The notes: generated by a model not told the origin, from the sequence alone. A stretch of 64,000 nucleotides of DNA from Collinsella vaginalis (GCF_900176655.1 NZ_LT838842.1:83880-147879), one strand, 5' to 3'; numbered from the stretch's first letter, positions 35,922 to 46,084 are shown. Numbers and translations: made by a program.

Positions 35922-38468
35922 TCACCCGCCAAAGACCTCCTCGGCGATGCGCGCACTCTCCGCCGCGTCCTTGGCGTAGAAATCCGCTCCGATAGCCCGG
36001 GCGTACTCGGGTGTGAGCACAGCCCCGCCAACGATAACCTGCACACCCGGCGCCTCCGCATGAAGCAGCTGAATCGTCTCCTCCATGCTTGCCACCGTCG
36101 TGGTCATGAGCGCCGAGAGCCCCACGAGCCTGACATCGCGGTCGCGAACCACATCGAGCACCGTCTGCGGATCGACATCACGCCCCAGGTCGATGACCGT
36201 ATAGCCATAGTTCTCGAGCAGCATCTTCACGATGTTCTTGCCAATATCGTGGATGTCGCCTTTCACCGTGGCAAGCGCGATCGTGCCCTTATCCGTCAGA
36301 TCTCCTGCCGGCATCAGACGTTTGATCGCATCGAACCCCGCGCGCGCCGCCTCGGCGGAGGCCATGAGCTGCGGGAGGAAGAACGCCCCGCTGTCGAATC
36401 GGCGGCCCACCTCATCTAAGGCGGGGATGAGGCGCTCGTTGATGAGATCCATGGGATCGCAGGATTGCAGCAGCTCCTCGGTGAGCGCCGCCACCTCGCC
36501 CTTGCGGCCGGAGATGATCAGCCAGCGCATGGGATCCCCCTCGTCATCCGATGCGTTGCCCGGCGCGCCGGGATCTGCCGCGGACGAGACGCCCGTCGAC
36601 GGGGCGCCCGTCGCCACCGGCACCTTATACGGATCATCCCACGACCCAAATCGCTCGATATAAGCCTCCGACCCCGCGTCCTCACCGCAGATCACCCGAT
36701 AGGCGCGGACGGTGTCCATGTAGCGAGCGCTCCCGGGGTTCATGATCGGCGCGTCGAGCCCCGCGCCCAGGGCGGCCGAGAGGAAGGTGGCGTTCATGAG
36801 CTCGCGCGCCGGCAGGCCGAAACTCACGTTCGAGACGCCGAGTGCGCACTTCACACCCAGGCGCCCCTTGCACATCGTCACGGCGCGGAGGATCTCCTCG
36901 GCCTGCTCCTGGTTGGTGGAGGCCGTCATGACCAGGCAATCCACGAGGATGCGTGAACGGTCTATCCCCCACCGCTCGGCCTCGGAGACGATCCGCTCGG
37001 CCACGGCGAAGCGGCCCTCCGCCGTCTCGGGGATCCCGTCATCGTCCAGGGCGAGGGCGATGAGGTTCGCGCCGTAGTGGGCCGCGATGGGAAAGATCTC
37101 GTCCATGACATGGCGCTTGCCGCTCACCGAGTTGATGATCGGCACACCGGGGCAGCGTCGCACGGCCGCCTCAACGGCGCGTGCGTCCGTTGAATCGATC
37201 TGCAGAGGCAGGGTGGTCGCGGCGGTGAGCCGCTCGACGGCCTGCGGGAGCACAGCCGCCTCATCGAGCTCAGGTAGGCCCACGTTCACGTCGAGGATGT
37301 CCGCGCCCTGCTCCTGCTGGCTGATGCCCTGGCTCACCAGATAGTCGAGGTTTCCCTGGCGCAGCGACTCCTTGAGGAGCCGTTTTCCCGTGGGGTTGAT
37401 GCGCTCCCCGATGACGGCGATCTTGTGGCGATCTGCGGGTAGGCTCACGATGGCCTGGGCCGAGGTGACCGTGAGTGCAGGGGCGATGGCGCGCACCGAC
37501 GGCGTCCGGTCGTCAATGAGGCCCTTGAGCAGGCGAATATACTCGGGATCGGTGCCACAGCACCCCCCGATCACCGAGACGCCCGCCTCGATCATGGCCG
37601 TGACCGCCTCCGCGTACTCAGGCGCGTGGATGTCGTAGACCGTATGGCCGCACTCCACATGCGGCAGGCCCGCGTTCGCCTGCACCATGATGGGCCGCTC
37701 GGTGACGGCGAGCATCCTCTTCGCCAGCGAGGCGAGCTCCGCAGGGCCGAGCGAGCAGTTGATGCCGACGACGTCCGCGCCGAGGGCGCTCAAGGTGACC
37801 GCTGCGATCTCGGGACTCGTGCCGAGGAAGGTGCGGCCATCGGCCTCGAAGGTCATCGTGGCGAAGATCGGCAGATCGCTGTTCTCCTTGGCCGCGAGAA
37901 CCGCCGCCTTGGCCTCGAGCAGATCGGTCATGGTCTCGATCACGAACAGGTCGGCCCCGGCCGCCGCCGCAGCGCGAACCTCCTCCGCGAAAAGGCTATA
38001 TGCCTCATCGAAGGACATCGTGCCGAGCGGGCGGAGCAGAGAGCCAAGCGGGCCGATGTCGGCCGCCACATACCGTGCCCCGGCCGCACGAGCGCAAGCC
38101 ACGGCCGCACGGAAAACCTCGTCCAAGCGCTCGCCCGCCCCTTCGGTCGCGAGCTTAAGCCGGTTGGCTCCGAAGGTGTTGGTGGTGACGACCTCGGACC
38201 CCGCCTCCACATACGCGCGGTGAACGGCCGTGACCGCTGCGGGGTCCGTGAGGCAGAGCAGCTCAGGCAAGGCCCCGGCCTCGAGGCCCGCGGCCTGGAG
38301 CATCGTCCCCATGGCGCCGTCGAAGAGCAGGTGCCGGCGACCCTCGAGAACCGCACGGAGGTCATCGTCGACGATGCGCAGAGCGTCGAGGCTGCGCGGG
38401 GCGTACGCGGACGCGGCGGCCCCGCCCTCGGTCACGCGGGCGATGTAGTCGGGCTCGATCTGCGGCAT
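35922..38468 (-). CDS. metH: Cobalamin-dependent methionine synthase without activation domain
   Basis: Transfers methyl from methyl-THF through B12 to homocysteine. The 848-residue protein has the homocysteine-binding barrel (about 45-335, with LFDGAMGTML, NTFGAN, GINCSLG and the zinc motif GGCCGT), the pterin-binding barrel (about 365-620, with IGERINPTGKR, DVNVG and LQIDST) and the cobalamin module. That module starts with the helical cap near 655 and has the B12 ligand motif DIHDIGK near 745 and VIVGGAVLT. A Gly/Ala/Ser-rich linker near 640 joins the halves. The reactivation domain is absent and encoded by the gene at 34.4 kb. The ATG at 38468 follows GAGGAG. Confidence 0.96.
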   Translation of the reverse strand: MPQIEPDYIARVTEGGAAASAYAPRSLDALRIVDDDLRAVLEGRRHLLFDGAMGTMLQAAGLEAGALPELLCLTDPAAVTAVHRAYVEAGSEVVTTNTFGANRLKLATEGAGERLDEVFRAAVACARAAGARYVAADIGPLGSLLRPLGTMSFDEAYSLFAEEVRAAAAAGADLFVIETMTDLLEAKAAVLAAKENSDLPIFATMTFEADGRTFLGTSPEIAAVTLSALGADVVGINCSLGPAELASLAKRMLAVTERPIMVQANAGLPHVECGHTVYDIHAPEYAEAVTAMIEAGVSVIGGCCGTDPEYIRLLKGLIDDRTPSVRAIAPALTVTSAQAIVSLPADRHKIAVIGERINPTGKRLLKESLRQGNLDYLVSQGISQQEQGADILDVNVGLPELDEAAVLPQAVERLTAATTLPLQIDSTDARAVEAAVRRCPGVPIINSVSGKRHVMDEIFPIAAHYGANLIALALDDDGIPETAEGRFAVAERIVSEAERWGIDRSRILVDCLVMTASTNQEQAEEILRAVTMCKGRLGVKCALGVSNVSFGLPARELMNATFLSAALGAGLDAPIMNPGSARYMDTVRAYRVICGEDAGSEAYIERFGSWDDPYKVPVATGAPSTGVSSAADPGAPGNASDDEGDPMRWLIISGRKGEVAALTEELLQSCDPMDLINERLIPALDEVGRRFDSGAFFLPQLMASAEAARAGFDAIKRLMPAGDLTDKGTIALATVKGDIHDIGKNIVKMLLENYGYTVIDLGRDVDPQTVLDVVRDRDVRLVGLSALMTTTVASMEETIQLLHAEAPGVQVIVGGAVLTPEYARAIGADFYAKDAAESARIAEEVFGG

Positions 38469-38852
38469 CGGTGCTCCTCACGGTGGCGGTAGCGATGAAC
38501 CTCCAGTATAGATGCGGAAAACTTCACAGGGGTAATCGGGGCGGGGCGTAATACAGGCGAAAAGAGGGATACGGCGTACGCGGGGCAGCGCGCGACCTGT
38601 GCGAAATCCAGCGGCGATGGAAGCGCACGCTCGGGCTCGGGACGATGCCCTCTGGATCCAGGCGGTCCCGAAGGGCCCCTCACTGAACCGGCGGGGCGGG
38701 TGCATCCATGTGAGCTCCGCGATCGGCAGGCAACGCGCACCAGCAGATCAGCCCGCCATGTTACGACCTCGCCGCCCCGGCGCCGTACCCTCCCCGCCCC
38801 TGCACAGGCGCGGTAGAATCGACGTACCAGAACCCGACACGAGAGGGCACGC
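38469..38852. other. Divergent region between metH and UPF0210 gene
   Basis: 384 bases of GC-rich DNA holding both promoters. I looked for a cobalamin-box sequence or SAM riboswitch core upstream of metH and saw none. No gene is supported. Confidence 0.5.
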
Positions 38853-40217
38853 ATGTCGATCACGCCGCAGGAAATCGCCGAGACCCGAGGCATGGTCTCC
38901 GAACAGCACCTGGACATCCGCACCATCACCATGGGCATCTCGCTCATGGGCTGCGCCGACGAGAGCCTCCCGCGCATGTGCACGAAGGTGTACGACTACG
39001 TCACGCGCACCGCGGAGCACCTGGTCGAGACAGCGGAGAGCCTCGAGCGCGAGTACGGGATCCCCATCGTCAACAAGCGCGTCTCCGTCACCCCGGTGGC
39101 GCAGATCGCCGCCGCCTGCCCCGACGCCGACCTCGTGCCCCTCGCCCATGCGCTCGACCGCGCGGCCGAGACCCTCGGCATCGACTACCTCGGCGGCTAC
39201 TCCGCCCTCGTGCACAAGGGCACGGGAGACGCCGACCGCCGCCTCATCGCCTGCATCCCCGAGGCGCTGGCGGCCACGAGCCGTGTCTGCTCGAGCCTGA
39301 ACGTCGCGAGCCTGCGCGCGGGCATCAACATGGACGCCGTCCTCCTCGCCGCCGAGACAATCCGCCGCGCCGCCGAGCTCACCGCCGGTCAGGAGAGCGT
39401 CGGCGCGTCCAAATTCGTCGTCTTCGCCAACATGGTCGAGGATTCGCCCTTCATGGCCGGCGCGGTCCACGGCTCAGGCGAGGCGGATGCCGTCATCAAC
39501 GTGGGCGTCTCCGGCCCCGGCGTGATGGCCGCGGCGCTCGAGCAGCTGCCCGAGACCGCCGACATGATGGACGTCGCCGAGCGCATCAAGCAGACGGCCT
39601 TCAAGATCACCCGCGCCGGCGAGCTCATGAGCCGCGAGGCCGCGCGCCGCCTCGGCGTCGAGAAGGGCATCGTGGACCTCTCCCTCGCGCCCACGCCCGC
39701 CGTAGGCGACTCCGTGGCCCGGATCCTCGAGATCATCGGCGTCGGCCAGTGCGGCGGCCCCGGCACCACCGCGGCCCTGGCCCTCCTCAACGACTGCGTG
39801 AAGAAGGGCGGCGTCATGGCGAGCTCGAGCGTGGGCGGGCTCTCGGGCGCCTTCATCCCCGTGTCGGAGGATGCCGGCATGATCGCGGCCGCCAAGGCGG
39901 GCGCCCTGAGCCTCGAGAAGCTCGAAGCCATGACCTGCGTCTGCTCGGTGGGCCTCGATATGATCGCCATCCCCGGCGACACGAACGTGGAGACCATCGC
40001 TGGTATCATCGCCGACGAGATGGCCATCGGCGTCATCAACAACAAGACCACGGCCGTGCGCATCATCCCCGCGATCGGCAAGGGCGTGGGCGACGCCGTT
40101 GAGTACGGCGGCCTCTTCGGGAAGGCACCGGTCATGCCCGTGAACAGCTACGCGGGCACCGTCTTCGCGCACCGGGGCGGCCGCTTCCCGGCGCCGCTGA
40201 ACTCGCTCAAGAACTAA
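38853..40217 (+). CDS. UPF0210/PFL-like family protein (DUF711)
   Basis: A 454-residue protein of the DUF711 family, with [44 protein letters not shown] and GISP-like [11 protein letters not shown], ending [13 protein letters not shown]. The fold is related to pyruvate formate-lyase, but a glycyl-radical motif is not evident, and function is unknown. In many bacteria it follows a small ACT-domain gene (UPF0237); no such gene is directly upstream here. The ATG at 38853 follows GAGAGGG. Codon use is extremely GC-biased, suggesting high expression. Confidence 0.9.
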   Translation: MSITPQEIAETRGMVSEQHLDIRTITMGISLMGCADESLPRMCTKVYDYVTRTAEHLVETAESLEREYGIPIVNKRVSVTPVAQIAAACPDADLVPLAHALDRAAETLGIDYLGGYSALVHKGTGDADRRLIACIPEALAATSRVCSSLNVASLRAGINMDAVLLAAETIRRAAELTAGQESVGASKFVVFANMVEDSPFMAGAVHGSGEADAVINVGVSGPGVMAAALEQLPETADMMDVAERIKQTAFKITRAGELMSREAARRLGVEKGIVDLSLAPTPAVGDSVARILEIIGVGQCGGPGTTAALALLNDCVKKGGVMASSSVGGLSGAFIPVSEDAGMIAAAKAGALSLEKLEAMTCVCSVGLDMIAIPGDTNVETIAGIIADEMAIGVINNKTTAVRIIPAIGKGVGDAVEYGGLFGKAPVMPVNSYAGTVFAHRGGRFPAPLNSLKN

Positions 40218-40312
40218 GCGACAGAGCGGCGCGCAGTGGAGCCGGCGAAGACCGGGTTGAGGGTTTCAAGCTGGATGTACGCGCGCGACAAACGGCCGAT
40301 AGGAGATGTGCG

Positions 40313-41179
40313 ATGGAATCGGTGCTTCTCGAGACCGACTGGAACGACGAGTGGATGCGCCTGCAGCGATCACGTCGCCGGGCTGACCTGCCCTCCTGGT
40401 GGGACGAGCGCGCGAAGCACTTTCGCCCCCGTGAGACCGCGCCCTACGCCCGGGAGTTCATCCGCCTCATGGAGCTCGAGCCCGGCGCATCCGTCCTCGA
40501 TATGGGGTGCGGCGGCGGGTCCCTCGCCATCCCGCTCGCCCGCGCCGGCCATCCCGTCATCGCGGCCGACTTCTCCCCCGCCATGCTGAACGCGGTGCGC
40601 GAGGGAATCGCTCATTACGGCCTCCAGGGGCTGCTGCAGGCACGTGAGCTTGCTTGGGCGGATGACTGGGAGGCCGCCGGCGTGATGCCAAAATCCGTGG
40701 ACGCCGCCATCGCGAGCCGGTCGATCGCCACCGAGAACCTGGCCGACGCCCTCCTGAAGCTCGACCACACGGCACGCCGACGCTGCTGCATCACGCTGGT
40801 GACCGGCGCGAGCCCGCGCATCGATACGGCGGTGATGGACGCGATCGGGGCCGTGTACACGAACGGCTGCGATTACGTGTACGCCTTCAACATCCTCGTC
40901 GGCCTCGGTGCCGCACCTGAGGTGCGCTACATCGACTCACCCAGGCGCGACACTTTCGATTCCCTCGAGGCCGGAGTGGAGGATTTCAGTCGCATGCTCG
41001 AAGGCGGCAACGAGGGGAGGCTGGACGAGCTCCGCAGCTACCTCGCAGCGCACATGGTTGAGAACCCCCATGCCGGTGAGCCCGGGTCCAAAGGGGTCCC
41101 ACAGGGTCGCTACATGCTCGATCACGAGCGCATCGTCCGCTGGGCCTTCCTCTCGTGGCAGCCGCGGAATCTGGGCTGA
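40313..41179 (+). CDS. SAM-dependent class I methyltransferase
   Basis: A 288-residue protein with the SAM-binding motif I VLDMGCGGGSLAIPLA (about 61-76) and motif II acidic VIAADFSPAML. The acceptor is unknown. The N-terminal ~45 residues (WNDEWMRLQRSRRRADLPSWWDERA) and the C-terminal aromatic stretch form a small subfamily of anaerobe methyltransferases. The ATG at 40313 follows GGAGATG weakly. It may share a transcript with the UPF0210 gene 95 nt upstream. The 62-bp repeat array begins just after its stop. Confidence 0.82.
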   Translation: MESVLLETDWNDEWMRLQRSRRRADLPSWWDERAKHFRPRETAPYAREFIRLMELEPGASVLDMGCGGGSLAIPLARAGHPVIAADFSPAMLNAVREGIAHYGLQGLLQARELAWADDWEAAGVMPKSVDAAIASRSIATENLADALLKLDHTARRRCCITLVTGASPRIDTAVMDAIGAVYTNGCDYVYAFNILVGLGAAPEVRYIDSPRRDTFDSLEAGVEDFSRMLEGGNEGRLDELRSYLAAHMVENPHAGEPGSKGVPQGRYMLDHERIVRWAFLSWQPRNLG

Positions 41180-41205
41180 CGCCATCTTCTTGCCCAATGC
41201 GCATA

Positions 41206-41524
41206 CCCGCGTTGTGTTTTTGAGGGCAATGCACAGCTTGCCGGCCGACGAAAGGGCTGTGCCAGGTATCTCAAATGCAATTTTGGGCGTTGTGCATAGA
41301 TCGGAACCTGCGGATACAACGAGGGGTGCTCTCCTGTTGCATTTTTGGCCGCTGCATGCAGGTTATCGGCGATGAGCGTGGCAGAGCTCGTTTCCCTACT
41401 GCGTTTTTAGGCGCTGTGCATAGATCGGCACCTGTGGATGCGACGGATAGTATGCTCCTGTTGCATTTTTGGACGTTATGCATATAGGTTTACGCTAACA
41501 AGAGGCGAGCTATGAACCGACCTA
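41206..41524. repeat. 62-bp tandem repeat array (five units)
   Basis: A block like TGCATTTTTGGNCGYTGTGCATA recurs at 41214, 41276, 41338, 41400 and 41462, that is, at exactly 62-bp intervals, with a weaker unit near 41525. About 24 bases per unit are conserved and the rest diverges. Units 2 and 4 also share ATAGATCGG and ACCTG. 62 is not a multiple of three and stops occur, so it is not a repeat-protein gene. Confidence 0.8.
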
Positions 41525-41944
41525 TGCAAAGTTCGCGTTTTGTACCATCTCTGAACTGGGGTTTTCATTTCACTAGTTGAACTGCCCTCATCCGCCTATG
41601 CATAGATCAAAATATTGCAAATCCTGCGCGAATAGATTTGCAACTGATGGACGGAGGCGAAACCAAAAGCCTACTTCGAAAGGCCGCGGGCCGAGAGAGT
41701 CTCCATCGGAAGACCGAACACGGGATCGCGGCGGCGACGCCTCCATATCGCGGTGGCCACTGCCGAGACCGCCATCCCACCATGCACAGCGCAGCCCAGG
41801 TCGCCTCAACGCACGCGGCCCGTTCAGTCCGCCGTTCCACCACACGCGGTCCACTCCAGCCTCGTGGTCGAGTGCAGTGGCAAGAACGGCCGCCGTCTCA
41901 AGCGCCATGCGACCCGTTCAGACCGCCTTGCGCATTGCCATCAC
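41525..41944. other. Intergenic region between repeat array and yibE/F gene
   Basis: No gene is supported in 420 bases. A further CTATGCATAGATC near 41596 echoes the 62-bp unit. No terminator with a U-tract was recognised for the yibE/F gene. Confidence 0.5.
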
Positions 41945-43129
41945 CTATGCCGCGCTGGCACGGCCGTCGCCGTCCGGTTTCGCGCTCTCTTGAGGGACGG
42001 CGACTAGCGCGCAGATGACGGCCACGATCGGCACGCAAAGCACCACGGCGATCCCGCCCACGAAACTGTGCAGGAGCTCGATCGCCATGTAATCGGAGGA
42101 GATAAGCTGCGTGAACTCCACACCATAGGCCACGAGCACGAGCAGCGAGGTCAGACTCGAGCCCGTGAAGGCGAGGATCAGCGTCTGGCTCATCGTGCCG
42201 ATCATGTCGCGGCCCACGTTGAAGGCCGATACCATGATCTGCCGGCGCGAGATCCCCGGATCCTGCTCGCGCAGCTCGAAGAGGGACGCGGCAATGGACA
42301 TGCACATGTCCATGACGGCGCCGAGCGAGGCCACGAGCACGCCCACGAAGAGGGTCTGCTGCACGTCGAGGCCTGTGACCCGGGAGATGATGATCAGCTC
42401 CTCCGCGCTCCCCTGATTGAAGCCGCTCACGCGCAGCAGCGCGGAGAACGCGAGGTAGACCGCCATAGCGGCAAGAAGCCCCAGCACCGTCGAGGCGATA
42501 GCCGCATAGGTCTTCTCACTCCAACCGTTCAGCAGCAGCATGGAGAACACCGTGATGACCACCATCGTGATGAGCCCCATCGGGATGGCCGGCAGGCCGC
42601 TGAAGATGGCGGGCAAGAGGAAGCAGACCACCATGTAGAGGGCGAAGGCGAGCCCGATCATGCTGCGTGCGCCCTTCAAGCCGCCCACGACGACCATGCA
42701 GACGGCGAAGGCGATGAGGATGCCCGCGCTCGGCAGGATGCGATCGTAGTTGAAGACCGAGTAGTACGGGGTGACGCCCTCCTGCCGCTCCGCCTTGATG
42801 ATCACGCGCTCGCCCACGCGACCGAGGACGTTATGATCAGCTGAGATGCTGTTCGCGGCCTCGACCGTCTCGCCGGCGAACTCCCCGCTCTCGATCCGTA
42901 CCTCAAGTGTCTGGTATCCGAGATAGCGCCCCGTCCCCTCCTCCGGGGTCAGGTCCTCAGAGACCACCCGCGTCACCGTGGCCGAAGGGTAGCTCACGCC
43001 GTTGGCCGTGAGCAGTTGAAACGAGGTGTCGCGGCTCTGAGCGAAGAAGAACACGGCGACAACCACGGCGAGCATGGCGGCAACCGTTGCGAGATCACGG
43101 AGACGGTCGATGGAGAGGCGTTTGATCAC
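41945..43129 (-). CDS. YibE/F-like multi-pass membrane protein
   Basis: A 394-residue protein with an N-terminal membrane helix (about 12-30), an extracytoplasmic domain (35-125) and seven or eight further helices, a typical YibE/F layout. Characteristic blocks are VGGLKGARSMIGLA, GAVMDMCMSIAASL and QIMVSAFNVGRDMIGTM. The family occurs widely in Gram-positive bacteria as a transporter-like protein of unknown substrate. The start is GTG at 43129, after GAAAGGAA. It lies downstream of the phosphatase gene, separated by a hairpin. Confidence 0.9.
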   Translation of the reverse strand: MIKRLSIDRLRDLATVAAMLAVVVAVFFFAQSRDTSFQLLTANGVSYPSATVTRVVSEDLTPEEGTGRYLGYQTLEVRIESGEFAGETVEAANSISADHNVLGRVGERVIIKAERQEGVTPYYSVFNYDRILPSAGILIAFAVCMVVVGGLKGARSMIGLAFALYMVVCFLLPAIFSGLPAIPMGLITMVVITVFSMLLLNGWSEKTYAAIASTVLGLLAAMAVYLAFSALLRVSGFNQGSAEELIIISRVTGLDVQQTLFVGVLVASLGAVMDMCMSIAASLFELREQDPGISRRQIMVSAFNVGRDMIGTMSQTLILAFTGSSLTSLLVLVAYGVEFTQLISSDYMAIELLHSFVGGIAVVLCVPIVAVICALVAVPQESAKPDGDGRASAA

Positions 43130-43158
43130 GGGATTCCTTTCGGATTTATGTACGGCGT

Positions 43159-43191
43159 AGGCCGCCGACCCATGCTAGCGGTCGGCGGCCT
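43159..43191 (-). terminator. Hairpin between phosphatase and yibE/F genes
   Basis: Perfect 12-bp AGGCCGCCGACC/GGTCGGCGGCCT arms with a 9-nt loop, 38 nt after the phosphatase stop. No U-tract follows, so it may be an attenuator or an mRNA-stabilising stem. Confidence 0.5.
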
Positions 43192-43228
43192 CACGTCAAG
43201 CGAACGAGGGCGTGTTGTAGCGCGCTGC

Positions 43229-45715
43229 TTAACCCTGCTTGCGCATGCGCATGACGCCCACAGCAACCAGAGAGGCAGCCAGGGCAGCGGTCCCGATGAG
43301 GACCGCGGGCAGGATGACGTCGCCGGTCTTCGGCAGGGTCTTCTTACCGCCCTTCTTCACCGCGGGCTTCTTAGATACATCGGGCGTGGCGGAGTCAGAC
43401 GGCGTCTCGGTAGACGGCGTGCCCGGGGTGGTCGGCGTCTCCGGGGTCGAAGGCGTGGTCGGAGTTTCCGGCGTCGTCGGAGTCTCAGGCTCAACCGGGG
43501 TCTCAGGCTCGACCACGTTCACCGTGAGCGTGGCGGATGCCGTGGAGCCGTAGGCGTCGGCGACCGCGTACTCGATCGTGAAGGTGCCGGCCGCAGCCGT
43601 GTTCACCGCCTCGACCGTGGATCCGCTGGCATCGCGAACCGTATAGGTCAGTGCGCTGGTCAGATCATTGCCCAGGGCGTCGACAGCACTGACGCCGGCA
43701 AGCGGGTCGAAGGCGGCACCCGTCTCGACGGTCGCGGCACCATCGGTCCCCGGCAGGGTGATCGTCGGCGCGGCGACGCGTTTGATCGTGAAGGTGTCGA
43801 GACGCTTCAGCTCCGAGCCTTCGGAATAGTAGGTGTCGAGCGTCACGGCGTCGGCGGACACGGAGACGTTCGTGATGGTGCGCCGGCGGCTCTGATCCTG
43901 GGCGGCGGAGTAGCTGGGAAGCCCCGTGGCGAACTCGCTGTTCAGGGCGTAGTACTTGGAGCCGGAGGCGGAGTTGGCCGTCAGATAGAGCACCTGGTTC
44001 GCCGCCGGGTTCACAACCTCGGTGGGCGCGGGCTCCTTTTTGCTCACATCATGCCCCGCAGGCACAACCGGGTTCGCGCCCTCCATCATGTAGGTGCGCG
44101 TGAAGTAGTGGTCGTGTCCCATGAGCACGACATCGATCCCGAGCTCGGAGAAGATCGGGGAGAGCTCGGCGCGGCGCTGGTTGATCTTGGGTTCTACAGC
44201 ATGGTCGGCAAGCGAGTATATGGAGTGGTGGAAGGTCACGAACTTCCAGGTGGCTTCCGGGTTCGCCGCGATTGCCTGCTCCATAAACTGCTTGTGCTTG
44301 GCCGTTTCCGTACTGTTCGAGTTCAGGTCCATGAAGAGGACGCCGTTGTAGGTGAACCAGTAGTCGCCGGACTGGGCACCCGCCCCGGTTGCACCGAGGG
44401 CGCCGACGTTCGGCATGTTGTTATAGTCGGTGTAACGGGAGCTGTTATCGTGGTTGCCCACGGTCACGGCCTGCGGCGTGGACTTCAAAAGCATGGGTGC
44501 GAGATAGGAGTCGTACTCGCTATCCCTACCCGAGTAGTTGTTCACCTGGTCGCCTGCGGAGACGAGGAAATCGGCGTTGAGCGTGCTGGCAAGGTTGAGG
44601 GTCCCCGTCCAACCCTGCTCGTCATTCGCCGCGTTGCCACTCGCCCCGATCTGGGGGTCGCCGGCGAACAGGAAGTTGAAGGACTGGTTCACGCCCTGGG
44701 CCTCGGTGGTGAACTCAACGGGATCGGCCCACTTCTCGTCGTTGCCCACACGGTAAAGATAGGTGGTGTTTGCGGCGATGCCGTCAACGGTCACCTTGAA
44801 GGAACGGTAGCCCGCCCGCTGCGCCGCGGCCGCCGTGGCGGTCACCTTGGTCGCGGAGGCCTCGGGGAAGGCGTCGCCCGTCTGGTAGCCGGCCGGTTTG
44901 ACGGCGAGCTCGACGTAGGCGTCCGCCGCCGTGGTGCCGATCCAGTTGAAGTTGCGCTGGCTCTCCGTGGCGCCGACCGCGAACTCGACGTTCTTGATAT
45001 CCGCCTCTGCAGCAGGCTCCTCCTCCGCGGAACCGGTGGTGAGCGTGAGCTTCTGGAGGTCGAAGTAGATGTCCGAACTCGAGGCGCGGCCGTTGTGCAG
45101 CTCGACCGCGACCACGTTACCGGTCGACTTGAGATTCAGCGACTTGATGTCTTTGAATGCAATAGTGGCCACGATCGGGTCACCGGCGTTTGACCCGCCA
45201 TAGCCCTGCGCATCGAAGCTCTCATCATGACCGCCGGCGATGCGGACGCCGTTCACATAGATCGTCGCCGCATCATCATAGACAAAGCTGCCTTCGATCC
45301 CGGTGACCGCAGCGGGGTCGTCCACGTCGAACGCATAGTGGAAGTAGTACACGGGGATATCGTCCTTGGTACCCGCAATATACTGATTGAGCAGGACCGC
45401 GGGTGTATATCCGCCACCCAAGCCTGCGATGGCACCTCTTTTGGCCCCAAAGCTGCCGGAACCGAGTTTCCAACCGACGACAGCAGCCGAGGTCTTCCAA
45501 CCGCCTGCGGGCTTCTGGTTGTCATCCCTGTAATCCCACACGGTTTTGCCTGAGACCACGATGTCCGTGGACGTGCCGGCGGCAGTGGCCTTCACAGGCG
45601 TGGCCGCACTCCAGGCGAAACCGGCGACAACCAGCGCCACAACCGCGAATACCGCAAGGCAGGCGCGCCATCCGGCCTTTCGTGTCGCGGCGAACCGCTC
45701 AAAAACCTGTTTCAT
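43229..45715 (-). CDS. Wall-anchored purple-acid-phosphatase-like metallophosphatase (intact)
   Basis: An 828-residue secreted protein. A signal peptide (about 12-40, ACLAVFAVVALVVAGFAWSA) is followed by a beta-rich carbohydrate-binding-like domain (50-225, with VWDYRDD and YFHYAFDVDD), an FN3-like purple acid phosphatase N-terminal domain (240-345) and a calcineurin phosphoesterase: GDPQIG near 351, GDQVNN 388, GNHDN 419, FHHSIYS and GHDHYFTRTY near 533. An Ig-like domain, a Pro/Glu/Thr-rich spacer of PETPTTP-type repeats, LPKTGD, a membrane helix and RMRKQG end it, so sortase should anchor it. Compared with the broken copy at 4.5-6.6 kb it has an extra N-terminal domain. The ATG at 45715 follows GGAGGAG; an ATG seven codons upstream is possible. 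Confidence 0.92.
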   Translation of the reverse strand: MKQVFERFAATRKAGWRACLAVFAVVALVVAGFAWSAATPVKATAAGTSTDIVVSGKTVWDYRDDNQKPAGGWKTSAAVVGWKLGSGSFGAKRGAIAGLGGGYTPAVLLNQYIAGTKDDIPVYYFHYAFDVDDPAAVTGIEGSFVYDDAATIYVNGVRIAGGHDESFDAQGYGGSNAGDPIVATIAFKDIKSLNLKSTGNVVAVELHNGRASSSDIYFDLQKLTLTTGSAEEEPAAEADIKNVEFAVGATESQRNFNWIGTTAADAYVELAVKPAGYQTGDAFPEASATKVTATAAAAQRAGYRSFKVTVDGIAANTTYLYRVGNDEKWADPVEFTTEAQGVNQSFNFLFAGDPQIGASGNAANDEQGWTGTLNLASTLNADFLVSAGDQVNNYSGRDSEYDSYLAPMLLKSTPQAVTVGNHDNSSRYTDYNNMPNVGALGATGAGAQSGDYWFTYNGVLFMDLNSNSTETAKHKQFMEQAIAANPEATWKFVTFHHSIYSLADHAVEPKINQRRAELSPIFSELGIDVVLMGHDHYFTRTYMMEGANPVVPAGHDVSKKEPAPTEVVNPAANQVLYLTANSASGSKYYALNSEFATGLPSYSAAQDQSRRRTITNVSVSADAVTLDTYYSEGSELKRLDTFTIKRVAAPTITLPGTDGAATVETGAAFDPLAGVSAVDALGNDLTSALTYTVRDASGSTVEAVNTAAAGTFTIEYAVADAYGSTASATLTVNVVEPETPVEPETPTTPETPTTPSTPETPTTPGTPSTETPSDSATPDVSKKPAVKKGGKKTLPKTGDVILPAVLIGTAALAASLVAVGVMRMRKQG

Positions 45716-45835
45716 CTCTTCTCTCCTCCATCGCATAAGCCGTCGTATTCGCGAGACCGCCCCCCAAGGCAAGCGGACATGCCCGTCTGATGATATGAAA
45801 GGGGTATCAGGTCAAAATAAGTTGCGTACTAGGTT

Positions 45836-45845
45836 GTTGCGCAAC
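45836..45845. promoter_or_regulatory. GTTGCGCAAC palindrome, copy 3 (intact phosphatase)
   Basis: Perfect palindrome about 125 nt upstream of the phosphatase start. A near half-copy GTTGCGTAC begins 15 bp away at 45821, so this site may bind two dimers. Confidence 0.55.
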
Positions 45846-46084
45846 TCATGTCTGCTCTCAGTAAGCCCGCAGCGTAAGCGGCTGGATAACCCAAAGGGAC
45901 ACGGACGGACCCTGGTACTTACCGTCCTCGCATACCGACTGGAGGAACAACCCATGTGGGCACGGACGGACCTCTTGTTGGTGCATCCTCCCCCGCGGGG
46001 CTTCCCAGCGTCCGCGGACATCTCCATACCCTTCGAGTCACCTGCTACAATAGCCTGCGAAAAACCAGTGGAAAGAAGGTCCCC

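Noticed and set aside
38469-38850. Cobalamin riboswitch upstream of metH
   Set aside because: No cobalamin-box-like sequence on the metH strand and no clear multi-stem fold by eye.
41271-41487. Small repeat-protein frames over the 62-bp array on both strands
   Set aside because: A 62-bp period shifts the frame every unit, there is no ribosome site, and the similarity is explained by the DNA repeat.
41206-41524. Possible CRISPR array at the 62-bp repeats
   Set aside because: The repeats are degenerate rather than identical, spacers resemble each other in part, and no cas gene is in the window.
43016-45193. 725-codon plus-strand frame
   Set aside because: Antisense shadow of the phosphatase gene; the Gly/Val/Arg-rich composition is typical of such shadows.
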